64,000 nucleotides of DNA from Crotophaga sulcirostris (Eukaryota > Chordata > Aves > Cuculiformes > Crotophagidae). Positions 11,450-23,760 of this stretch are shown piece by piece. How positions within the stretch are numbered: the stretch's first letter is position 1; the number at the start of each line of letters is the position of its first letter. The position numbers and the translations under genes were made by a program. Location of the stretch: positions 789,396 through 853,395 of the forward strand of contig VYZB01000095.1 of assembly GCA_013397455.1 (NCBI GenBank). The letters run 5' to 3'. The notes below the pieces were generated by a model that worked only from the letters and a program-made list of their open reading frames with translations, was not told the DNA's origin and made no database searches.

Positions 11450-14400
11450 TCATATTCCTACTAAACTAAACTTCAGCATAACAGAAAAGGGTTCAGAATT
11501 GAAGAGGGCTGATGAATCATCAAAGAGCTGCAGCAAGGGGAGGTGGTAGGAGAAACCATTTGACTTAGACCTGCATATAGATCAGTGCAGTTGCAGGAAC
11601 TGAGATTTCTATTAACTTAATGAGCATTGCATTGGTCTGTGTTTGTTATAGATTATTTTTCCACAGTCCTTTGTGTTAGTTATTAAGATCTCTTTCCACA
11701 GGTAGTCTGTTTTATGTTGGTTCAGTGCCTATCTAGTAGGGACTAGTTTCCAGAAGCAGAAGGAGGTAAGAGACTACTTAGAGTATATCTTGCATTATAA
11801 TCTCTTAAATGAGATAATTTAACAGAATATTGATCCCATATTGTTAACTTATTGTGGCCTATTGAATATGAAGCACTGGAAGGCTGTAATTTAGTTGGAG
11901 AATTCTTCAAATAGACCATAATTTCTTTTCTGTCCTTGCTGACAAAATGAGCGTAATAGAAACATTTCTCACCTGGAATATGTAGACTGGTGGCTGGTAG
12001 GTCATCAGTTCTGGTTTTATTTTAAATTTATAGATGATTAAACATAAGACTTCTAATATTTTCAACTTTACAGCAGCAGTTGCAGATTTCTCCTTTACTA
12101 AGGTCGTCTGATATTTAAATTTGAGGATGTTTCAAGCCCTTTCCTTCAGAAGCATCTTTCCTGTGGTGTCTTGAATGCTGGGCTACTGTTGATAACTATG
12201 TACTAAAAAACCCTACATAGTTAATTCATTTAAAATGAAATGTTAAAGAGTTCATTTTATTAGTCTTGCTTTTTAATGTAATGTGATTTTATAGAATAAG
12301 GGATAATCTATCGCCACTGCTGCAGATTTCTGGAATGTGGATGCTTTTTATCTTCCAGGATTTAATTTAAGTTTGATTTAAAACTTTAAAACATTTTCCC
12401 AGTTCTCTCTTCCCACCCACAGAAGTCTAATTTTTAATTTTTGATTTTTGCCTGGTTTTCTTTTTGATATATAAAATAACTTGATTTTTAACAAGCATTA
12501 CCATTTTGTCGAGAGAAATTATGTCTTGTCTTTGGTTTCCCAGGAGGACAGATGTTAAAGTATTGCAATCACAAATGGATCTTAATCCTAAATAGATAAT
12601 AGAGGAAAAGATATGTCATGCTATTCTAAACAACTGATTTGGATAAATAAGCATTTGTTCTTTCTGAAAGATTCAGCAATTTATTTTCTATTTATTAAGA
12701 GGATGAAAAAAATTGCTTGTAAAAAGATCTCCAAAAGGTCTTCCAAAAAGTCCTCTAGGAAAAGTAGCAAAGATGAAATTTGAAAGTCTTAATGCTGTTC
12801 TAAGATTAAAACCATCAAATGTTAAATACGTTATTTAATGATTTTTTTAATACATTACAGAGAATCAAAGAAGTAAGGTTCATTTTTTTGTTTCTCAGTG
12901 ACCTTTTATTTCTAATCTTACCTGGAAGATCTAATTAGGATTTCTTCAATTGTAAAGACAAGTTGTTTAGTTATGCAAAATTTAATACAGGAATCTAGTA
13001 ACTGAGGAATTTAACTAGAGATTAATTAATTTGTTTTTGAGATGTCCTGGCTAAATCCTATATCATGGTGATTCTTCAACCTTTTTAGTTGCCAACAACT
13101 TTTTTTGTATTTCGGGGGAATTGTTCCTAATTTCAAAAACCTAGCAATGCTTTGAAATTTCAGATGGCTGTGTATCAACCCAATACAATGGTGTGTTGTG
13201 ATTGTGGGAAAATGATTGTGGACCAGGAAATGATATGCAGTAATGACTTCATTGAAGAAAAGAGCACAGCAGTGCAAGGCAGGAAGCAGCAAACCCTCTG
13301 GAGATCTTTAATACCTCTTGGCCTTCTTTAATGAAATCCAGTCATGTCAATAGCAGATAAATGCTCCACACGGAGCAGGGCATAATGCTGAGGAGATGGG
13401 TCTTTAAACCCAGCACGCCACTGGAGACAGATACTGGACATTTGTGATATTATTGGCACATATTTCAGGAAGTGTATAATGTATGTTGATGTTATTTCAT
13501 TTTTCTTACATAATACTTTATTTTAAGAAAAGGAAAATCGCTCTCTTTCTTATCCCAATAGTGTCATGCAACATAAAAGAAGATAGCTGGCTGTTCAAGT
13601 AAATGGAGGTTGCTAAGCAGGGTTTTCATGCATCCAACCAGCACCAACCAAGACATATTAGAAGAAATAAATATATGAATAATAGTTAGCAAGTTCTTAT
13701 TTTGACTTGATATGGGAATAAATGCCAAACTCGAGACCCCTTTACTATTTTCCTGTAAATCAGATGTTTAAGCTGAAACATCTTAGTTGGTCACAACAGC
13801 TCTCCTAGTTCATGGGCAGACAAAAGCAAGAATGTAACCATGACTCCCACATACAAAAAGTACTTTGTAATGAAAATTCCATTTATTCATAAAGCTTGCT
13901 GGAAGTTAACAGTTACCTTTGTAATTGTTGCTTTGATTTAATTGTTCATCTTATACCCACAGGAAAAAAAGCTACTCTCTTCTTTCATTTGTGCCATGAT
14001 CATATTCTCAAGCTGTTTCTCATTGTGTCTATTCATGACAGACTAGATTGTCCCTGGAGGGAGCCTGCGGAAGCCACTTGCATTACAAAATGAATGAATT
14101 GGGCTCAAGCAGTCTAATCTTTCTAATAACTTTTTTGTATCAGGGACAGGAGAATCTGTAAAGATATTGATCCAGCAGAATGGTACATTATTAACTTGCA
14201 GTGATGGCCTTTGTGACTGACAAGGTAGTTGTAATAAGCAAATACTTATCAGCGATCAGCAGGATGAAGGAAAGACATCAGGACCAACAACCATGCCCCA
14301 GTCAGGAAATGGGATTTCAGCCCTTATTCCCATAAGGTCCATTATGTGGCTGTGTCACATCTTATGTAGTGTGAACTCTGTAGCTTGGGCACCGGTAGTT

Positions 14401-17400
14401 ACTTTCTATTCCAGAATACCTCTGTACAGTGATAAATGTTGATGCATAGGATGTTATTTTCCACAACTGCTTTACCTTGGTAACCGCTCCTACACTGCTT
14501 ATAGGATCTCTCTTTCTAGCTGATGTGGCCTTTTCTAATTCCTGGCTCTGTTCTTGATTTATATCGTCTAATTTTTCTCGGAGAACACAAAGAGTTGTTA
14601 CCCCTTGAATCTGAGAACTGATTGCCTCCAGTTTCGTGTTTCCTTAGGGTGTTCTGTACCTTTTGTTCATTGCAATATGAGGAAAGAAAACACAACAAAA
14701 ATCTATTTGGAACAGCGTAAGAAACATTGTCCACATGACCCCTGTAAAGATGGCAATGTTTCATTCGGAAATGTGTTTCAGACTATAAAAATTATGAACA
14801 GGTGAGCTACGCCTGTAGTACTGCGTGCCGCCTGTGCATGCGGTAGTAAATGCTGACCTCCTCGCTCTATAAAGATAAGAATTTCTGCTGTATTCATGTA
14901 CAGTGAGGAATGATGTGCTCATAACCCTATCCCTGTAATAGGGAGCACACGGTTCATATTGAGCCTACTGCAGCTGAGCCCTCTATCTCCGAGCTCCCAG
15001 ATGCTATCATAGCACAAGCCACTCTTTTACATGTGTGAACTGTGCAGGTGCTACAGAAATGGAAGTCAAACTTTGCAGGAACTAGTAATAAAAAGAAAAT
15101 AAAGCCAGGATGGTAGTTAATCATCCATTTATTCAACTTGGATAATTCCAGTAGCTGAAGATGGGATCTACAGCTGGCACGAATTAAGAACCCCATTGTC
15201 TTTGGAGAGTGTTTACACTAACTGTGGAACTAATCAAGGACATATGATTTTTACCTTAGCTAGAAACTGTAAATCAGGAGCTTGGTTGTGTTACTCGTTG
15301 CTGTCCTGTAGCCCCAACTTAAAATAAACAGGTTTGCTTTGGTAAAATGAAGCTTCTCTAGGAGGAAACCTGGCTAAATGACAATCAGGTGTTCCACAAA
15401 AGCCATGAAGAGCTGAGTGAGCAACCTTTGGGGATAAAAAGTATAGAGCATGATGATGTAGTTACTATGTTCAGTATTTGTGTAGATGATGAAGAGTTTA
15501 ATGATATCAAAGTGGAAGTCAGACTCTTTGAAGAAAATTAAGTTTTGGTGGGAGCTTGCTAAATTAATAAATATTTATATTTTCCTTTCTCCATTGCCAC
15601 AAAATTTCTGTCCTCTGGCTATATATATGTAGGTAATAATAATTTTCTGCAATTAAGAATGGAACAATTAGTAGCCTGAAGGCAGCTTTCTGGGCTCATA
15701 ATAATGGTTCCTGGCTCTGAGACCAGAAAAGCCCACTCCTAGTGTGGAAGTGATTTATTTCTGCAAAGAAAAGCTGTTTCCACAGGCTTACTCTGTTTCA
15801 GAGAGGGATACGTTGACTGTGCCCAATCTCACCTACACCTGCTACTACCTTTTTCCCATGGATGTCCTGTTTTGTTGGTCTCCTAAACAGTTGCGAGTTA
15901 CACTTAGAGCTGAGAATTGCCCTGGTGCATGTTTTTAGCAAGAAGATTACACACATTCTATTAAACTTGTTATTTTGGTATAGCAATATACTGAGTAAGA
16001 TAATATTTCAAGCTAACTGAAAAACACTGGGTAAATCCTAGGCAAGGAGCAAGTGTGGGTGTACCATAACTTTGACATTTTCTCCAGTCTCTGGCATTTT
16101 GTCCATTTCTATATATCATCACCATGACTACAGTGGTAATGTCTAAGAGAACTCCAATGTAAATCTGACGGCACCTCCTTAGTGGTACTTAAAATCATGT
16201 AATTAAGTAAGAAAAGGCTGCTGATTGAGGAGGTTAAAGCTGCCTTGCAGAAGATTACAGCACATTTCATGATTAACAATCAGAACATTCTTTTCCAAAC
16301 CTCTACCTAATTTAGCAGACTAAGGTTTCAGCTGAGAATAAGACTCTGCTCAAATGCTGCAAAGAGGAGGGATAAATGGTAATTTCCCACCATTTTCACT
16401 GCTTTCCTAGTGTTTACTCCAGTGTCAGTCTTCGTTCTAATTTTGCTCTCCTGGTTAACTGACTTAACAGAAGTACTGAAAAGGCAAAAAGGTCAATGCT
16501 GTTGATCATAGCACTGTAATTCACTTCAGTCTCTTGGCAGTTTATAATTAGGATGGAGAAATAGTATAAAAACAACTCATTTTAGTGATAAAAACTCTGC
16601 ACCATCAGTTAATGTGCCGAATTTAATCTTTTCTCTTTGCATTCCTAAAATTATAAGTTGGTTTCAGAGATAAACTTGTGTTTACTTACTGTCAAGCACA
16701 TTTCTGTGAAACTATATAGTTAAACTGTTTGTGAAAAGGAAAATTAATTTTTATAGGCATATTATTTAGAGTTTTAATCAAATATGATGTTATTGTATAT
16801 GAATCATTTAAGGCAGACCATAGCAATGAAAAGGGGTCGTGATAGACAATTCCTGTGTTAAATTCCAGGTTGTGATGGAATTTTGTTGTGAAATGTGCTG
16901 GTTTTGAGACCACTCTTAGTGAGAGGACAGTGACGCTGGTAAAGCAATTCAATTTCTCTTCCCCCTCTGCACCTGCTCAGACATTTACAGATGGGGTCTA
17001 GGGAAATCTATAGTTTGTAGACAAAGTGAGGTCTTCTAGAGGAATCTTTAATGTGACATTGTGGCAGGAGTAAGTAAGGACCTTAACCATGACACAGTTT
17101 TGTGCTAGATAGTTTTATCTTCTGTCAGTTTTTGATATATTATTGTTCTTGGTGTATTGGCTGCATTCCCTAGGCTTTGTTGTCATCTTTTATATATCTG
17201 TAAAAGAAAACAAACATATAGATTGCCTACCTATTTTCTTGGCAGCCTTCAAGAAAAACTTTGCTACTTCTTGACTCGCATTGCCTTCCACTTTAACTTG
17301 AATCCACATCAACCTCCAGATTTCTCTGAGGAGTATTTAGCTTTTCCTCCATCATTTGGTAGAATGCCCTCTGTTGTGAGTTACAGAAAGAGAGAATATT

Positions 17401-19783
17401 TCTGTTGTCTAATTCCTTTATGTACATCCCAACTGAAAATGTATTTTTTGGGGGGCTCTATATATTATGTAGACTGGAGAGAAACTGGAAGTGTTGCCTT
17501 CAAGGTTTTAAAAAAAATGCCTCATGTTTTCTAACCCCAGTATTTCACAGAACAAATACCAACTGCGTACAAGAGTAAAAGCCCTGAGGAATAGGAGGGG
17601 CAACACGTACAGCTGTGGAATTGAGACTTCTTGTCCCTAGACCCCCTGAGGGAACATGGTTTGCACGCTTATGTTGTCTTATGTTTGTAATGAACACTCA
17701 TTTCAGTTGCTTCTCATTTCGGCTCTACTGTGCATAGTTTTTGGAATATTTTAAGGATTTTTTTTGCTTTCATATAGCAGTTAATAATTGTGAACAGTCA
17801 TGGAGAAAACCAGTGAGTTTTCCCACCACAGTCTGCACAATACAGTAGAAAATGGCATTTCCAAGCCCTTTAAAAATGGAGAATGCAGTGTGTTAACATT
17901 TTCATTCTCTTATTGCAAAATTCAGGATGCTTTGTGGAGAGAATTAAAATCACAAAATACGTTCCTGATCCTGGTTGTGTGTAAATATTGTTGAAAAAGT
18001 CCTGTATCTATGTCTGCATATCGTAGTTGTGGAAAAGATTATGATGAATCTCTCTTTTTCTTAAAAACTCTTGGGGAAGTGCTGGCATAGATATTGTTAT
18101 TAGTATATGTTAAACCAGAGCAAAAAATATTCTTTATATAAGCAGCTACTGCTGGAGTGATCAAATATCTCTATTGCTGCAGGTCAGAATGTGCAAATTA
18201 ACACGAATGTTCAAGTATTAAATCATTCCCACTGAAAGGCAAAAGGTTTACAGAAAATGCAGACTCTGTCATGTATCTATCCACTAGCCTGGTTAAATGA
18301 CAAGATGATACACAGTCTGAAGGAATTATTGACTCAAAAGATAAGAACATGAAGTAGGCATTTTAAATTCAAGCCTGCAATTAACTTACCTCTAAATGAT
18401 GTTATGGGATTTATATTACCAGAGGGCCGCTGGGATGAAAAGCTGAAATTTTACTATCAAGCAGAAGTCATTCAGGTACATAGTTAATTTGAAGAGCAAA
18501 ACACTTCAATGTTTGGAATTTAGATGCTTTTAATAAAATAAGGGGAAAGAAGCTGCAAAACAGAGTATGTAATATACAGTATATATCATCCTGTGTGCAC
18601 TGAAAAAGTGAGAGAAACCATAGTGTATCATCAAGTTAAAGCAACAGAATGAAGCTTTTGCAAAAATTTCCTTACTGTGAACAGGCCTAGACTTTTAAAA
18701 TAAGAACAGATAGACATGGATATAACTCCAAATTGTGCAAGTCGCTTTAGTACAAGGATTTCAGTTCTTTTTGGAGCGGAAAAACCTGATGCTTATATCT
18801 GCTGTTTGGGTTACTCTGTGCAACCACAAGCCTGCTTGTTCCCTTGTATGGTACAGTCTTAACTTCAGCATATGCTACTTCATCTTCTTTGCTTCAGTGT
18901 GTTGCATTATTGGCACAGTCTGGGCTGCCTGTGATTTGATTGCTACATTTCCAGCAAGGTTTCTTTCAAAGTGGTATTCATAGCTGTAGCTGATACTGTG
19001 TTGGAATGGCTGCAATTGGTTTTGTAAAGCAAACTGAATTTAGGTTCCATCCAGGAAAACATTTGAAGGCATGTTTTATGCTTTAGTAGTGTGCAGTCAT
19101 TTTGCACGTTCATTACACACATGCAAAAAATGCTTTGCTTACTCAAGGCTTTAATGTAAGTCAGGTTAGAAGAACAATTGTAGCAACATATTGTATTCTT
19201 GCTCATAGCGCCTACTTTCTACGCGTGTTACCTTCTCACGCATACCTGGAAGTGCTGGATGGGAATTTGCCTTCCTAGAATATGGGAAAAGCTATAATTT
19301 TGCATGGATTTTCCATAAAATGACCCTCTTTTCTTCTTGAAAAACAAACTGTCTTCAAACTCTATTGCTTTCAAACTCTAAGCTTTATTTCAGGCCACTG
19401 AAGATGCATGAGCCTGTAATGCTTTTTTCCTAGCATTTTAGTTGATATTGTCCCAGAGTTTAAAAATCCTGATAATTTATTTTCAGAACTGAAAATTGCA
19501 GCCTTCTGTTTCAGATCTGTTGAGATGTTGTATTATGATACTAGTACATAGGTCTTTGAAGTTTTTAAACAAGATGTGAATTTTCACTTGTTTCTATGGT
19601 ACTTCTGTTTTGATTAGTCAGAATTATCCAACAGAAAACATACTCTGCCAGTAAGGTTTTGGTTGCTGTGTTCTACAGTGTAATTTTTTCATTCTTCTGA
19701 CTTCTATTAACCCTGCAAGCCTAATCTTTGGATATGAGCATCTCACGCATGAGTAGCTGAATTTGAAATATTTTTATTTTCAG
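11450..19783. other. AT-rich non-coding sequence
   Basis: No gene, RNA gene or interspersed repeat is recognised in about 8 kb. The part at about 12.0-13.1 kb is especially AT-rich. A T8 run lies at 17758-17765 and an A8 run at 17510-17517. Open frames (the longest is 125 codons at 17157-17534) look random. Some parts resemble conserved non-coding DNA in texture, but there is no specific motif cluster I would defend. Confidence 0.55.
19354..19380. repeat. Short 16-bp-period direct repeat
   Basis: TTCAAACTCTA occurs at 19354-19364 and again at 19370-19380. It is a minor slippage-type duplication with no evident function. Confidence 0.7.
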
Positions 19784-19826
19784 ATGGGATGTCAGCCTGG
19801 CTGTCCTACAGTTCCTAGGTCAAATG
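19784..19826 (+). other. Speculative 43-bp splice-bounded segment
   Basis: A T-rich tract ending TTTTATTTTCAG precedes the segment, and AAATG|GTGAGA follows it, giving acceptor and donor sites that fit vertebrate consensus well. Two of three frames are open, one beginning with ATG directly after the acceptor. No protein family is recognised. Pseudo-exons of this quality are common in vertebrate introns, so this is only a candidate. Confidence 0.12.
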
Positions 19827-22800
19827 GTGAGAAATGCGATTTCTGACCTCTAAGTGCATCTCTCGGAAGAATTGCCCAGGGACTAGGCAGGTAGGGAATG
19901 TGATTTTAAGCTATTTTGAGGACTCTAGAACTACCTTCATGAGTGGAACTTAGAATAACCCTGAATATGATGGCTCCAGTGCCCAACATGCTTCAACCTT
20001 TTTCTGATTTTTCTTATAACGCTTGTGAGGGGATGGTCATGGTCGTTTCACCAGCTCTGTTCCACTGTGGGATATCTTTTATGGCTAAGTGAATCCTGAG
20101 AACAAATGAAACCCTCATTACAGTCAATGCACTGAAATTTTGCTAGAAACCTGATGCCCAAATCATCTTCCTCATTCAAACGAGCCTAATGTGATACGAT
20201 ATTTTTAAGCTTTGTATCTTAGTTATATTTGGAATTGTTTCTCTAGGTACTTTCTTATTCATTATTGCTACAGATAGTTAGCTCTGAAAAGTGGATGAAA
20301 TAACTCTTCTGGAATAGATGTGTAACTTGATATGATATGTCCATTTGACTCACATTTGTATGTAGAACAGTTAATGGTGTTCTTTTGGTTTTTTTTTTTA
20401 ATTATTCCCAGCCAGTTTCTCATGTGCTCAAAGCATGCTTTGAAAGGTGTACTTGTATAAGTGTATGGAATGTTCCAGAAAGAGCATATGGACTTGGATG
20501 CTTGTGCAAGCAAAATAAAAGCTCTTGAAAATGTACAAAAATCCTGATATGTTTTAAGTCACAGTCAGAACTGACAACTGAGCAACAGAAACTGTTAGGG
20601 GATGCTCAGAGTCTATAAAGGATGCTCAATTTTTTTTTTAATACCGCTGAATTTCTGAAATGTACTTAAGTTGATATGACATACATTGCATTTACAGTCA
20701 GAGGCTTTGTTGATCCTTGAAATAGTGATGTCCTTTGACTTGTTAATCATCCAGAAATAGCTAAAGTGGCTTTCTGGGTACAAATCTCGGTCATTTGTAT
20801 GCTTGTGAACAATCTTTCCTGCTTCAATGGAAGTTTGACTGCTGACCTGATTGTACAGTTTCCAAGTAAACATAGTATATGTGTTTTTTTTTTCTGGTAT
20901 AGGAAGTCTCCTTTACATATACTTGCTAGAGAGAAAAATATCTTTTAGTCTGTGGTTGCAGAGAATGGAGCTATGACCTGACTAACAAGTTCTTGCTAAT
21001 GAGCTGAGTCTCTAACTCTGGGAGAAAATACTCTGCACCACTCATCAAAAGTCTGGAATGTTATGTTTAGGATGGCACATGAGAGGTAAAGTTGGTCCCA
21101 GTGATAGAGGTGTACAGTTGTTCCTTTGGAAAACACGGGTGGAATTAAGGCTAGAGACATTACCACAGCTTCCACTTTGTCCTCATGTCTGTGCCAACAA
21201 CACAGTGTGTGTGGTTTCAGGCTGCATATTAGCAGGTATTTTGCATCCACAGCTAACTGAGAGTGACACCTTCTGTGTCTGATTCTATCTGGCATCACAG
21301 TTCCAGAAATCAGGCAACCCTTTCCCAGCAGTCTGTATTTCTGCTCCCTCCTTCCCCATAAGGTGGAAACTAGATATCAATTGCTTTGTTTAATCTCTGC
21401 CCCCGGCATCTCGAAAGTGAGTCTTGTCCAAAACCTCCTTAGCTATCACATCTGCCATCTCTCTAGGAAATACTTAAACATTTCTGGGCCCTGGAGGCTC
21501 TTCTCCAGTAGTCCTGTTTGTACTGAGAAGGGACTACCAGGTAGGGCTGTGGAGTGGAAACAGTTTATCAGCTTATTTGGACTCATAAAACTGTGGGTAG
21601 CCAGTGACTCCTATGGAGAAAACAGGGCAAGCTGCTCCTGAGGCTTCCCCCCAGCCACACCTGCCCTTGCAGCCAGCACCAGAGACAATCTGCCTTGTTT
21701 AATTGATTTTGTATCTTCTTGCTTTGGTTGATGTCTACCTCGTTATCTCTGTAAGGGCTCTCCAAACTTACATTAAAAACATGTAAATGAATTTCTAGTG
21801 CATTAAAATTACACAGAAAGGGGTCTCAGTTAACTCCATAAAGACATTTTGTACCCTTTCACCTGGCTCCTACTTAAGGGCAAACTGCTGCAGACGTTTT
21901 AAAAAACAGGTATATACGGATACTTGAAAGCTCTTGGCAACAGCAAAGCAGGAAACCACTGTTTCCTTACAAATGACCTTTCATTACACTCCCTGTGTAG
22001 CCTCAGCCTGTCCCGCTCCATGCTGCTATTTTAGCCAGGTGTTAGCAAGAGAAACCCTTGCTTATTGCTAAATGGCTGTTTCCAACCACCACAATCAAGT
22101 CAAGTCAAGTGGATGGTTTTCTTCATGAATTTTGTGAGGGCTGTAGCGGGTGAAGCTGTTCAAAAAAACCCTACAGCAGCCACTTGGGTATCTTTTTATC
22201 AGCCTTTCCTGGTATACTTTTATTAGTAATCTGAAAGAAAACCTGTTGAAGAGTCAGAAATATTTAATTAAAGAGATAATGCTATAGTAGGTTGTGAAGT
22301 ACAACCTAATGTAGAAATGAAGGAAACATTGTATGAAATCACTGTCATAATTTTTATTATTTTCCCCAAAATTTTCTCACTAAAGAGAAGCAAATCTTTT
22401 CGGTTAATGTTCAGTCTTTTCACTCAAAACTCAGCTTCTTGTGAATGTTCTTATGGGGATGTGATTGCAGAGTCATGGCCTGGGTTTGTATCTTGTGGAG
22501 GCAGGAGTTGGTGCTGCTGTGGGAGGATTAGTTGCTAAAGCCAAATCATCTGCCTATGTGGAGGATGCTCTCCTACACTCTTTTTAAGGGCAGAGTTTGG
22601 ATAATTGGTGCAAGATAAAATATTTGATATTCTTTCAGAGACAATTGTTTAGAGTGTTGGTAATAATACTCAGAAGTTTGTGAAGTAAACAGCTTTTAAA
22701 AAGGTAGAGTTTCAAAACTTTGTTAAAGGGTTATATTTTTGTCCTACATCTCTCTATGCACATGTGCCCATAGGGCAAGATGTTACAGGATGCACTGCAT

Positions 22801-23159
22801 CGGGGTTATGGTCCAGAACTAGCTGGAACCTGCAGTCACCAGAAGGGAGTGGAGAAGTAGCTGTGTTGTGCAGGCTGAAAAGGTTGAGAGAAGCATCAGA
22901 ACTGTAGGGATTGCTGAGCAAACTGACACTCCAGCATGTAATACTTGCTTGCCACTAGAAAAGCAGTTTCTGCTTCTGCATAGTGATTTCTCGTACTGGC
23001 TTGATAGAATACATTTCACAGAAGTGTTGATCAAGAAAAAAATACATTTGCAAATGTTACACAATAAGAATGCTGTTCCCCTAAGTGCCTTGTGTCTGTT
23101 TCTCCAGGGGAGTGTGTCTAGTTGTCAGTTTGATACAACTTCATAGCAATATCTGAATT
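19827..23159. other. Non-coding sequence with T-runs
   Basis: No gene or transposon is seen. It holds T11 at 20389-20399, T10 at 20630-20639, T10 at 20884-20893 and a (TCAAG)3 micro-repeat at 22095-22109. Frames of 70-100 codons on both strands have no recognisable content. Confidence 0.55.
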
Positions 23160-23760
23160 CCTAAATTGCTTATATGGTCTTTGGTGTGATAGAATTGCAA
23201 AGATGAGGGATGAGTTAATCAGTGAGTTGTTAATTTACATTTAATCAATAATACCCTTAATAAGTACACGTTATCAAAGGAAAACCCATAAATTGCTATG
23301 CTATTCACCATTACTATGTACAGCAATCAACATTCACACTGTTAGTAAAAAGATATTGAAATTTTATTATCGTGTCTTGAAATAAGCTTGTATTCACCTC
23401 TGACTTGAGTTATTCCTATTGTCTTCAATTGATATGATAATAGAGACTCTTTTCAAGGCCTTTGCATCAGGCTTTTATTTCAGACTGGAAGGTGAATTTA
23501 ATTGACACTTCCCTGATACTTGGACTGGCCTCATCCACGTGGCTTACATATGAATTTTCAATTCAATTTCAACCTCAAATGGGAACAGCCACAAATCCAG
23601 CTGAAGCTGCACAAAATGAATTATGTGGATAACAATATTTCATCAGGCTTGGAACTCAGCTGTGTTTTGTTCAATGCAGTAAAAGTGTGTAAATGAATTG
23701 CTAAGTCACTGTAATATTAATGACTTATATCTCATCTTTTATAAGCAGAATGACAGGGGA
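23160..23760. promoter_or_regulatory. Candidate conserved non-coding element / enhancer
   Basis: About 600 bases of AT-rich but complex sequence without simple repeats. Seen motifs include GTTAAT at 23214 and again at 23229 (HNF1/homeodomain-like), further TTAATCAAT-type cores, a TCF/LEF-like ATCAAAGG at 23273-23280, and several ATTA/TAAT cores to about 23720. No open frame of note crosses it. The texture matches vertebrate developmental enhancers in gene deserts. Conservation is not demonstrated, so this is inference. Confidence 0.3.

Noticed and set aside
18735..18983. Hydrophobic 82-codon frame with an internal acceptor-like CTTTGCTTCAG
   Set aside because: No family recognised, and the hydrophobicity follows from T-rich DNA; the splice sites within it do not define a convincing exon.
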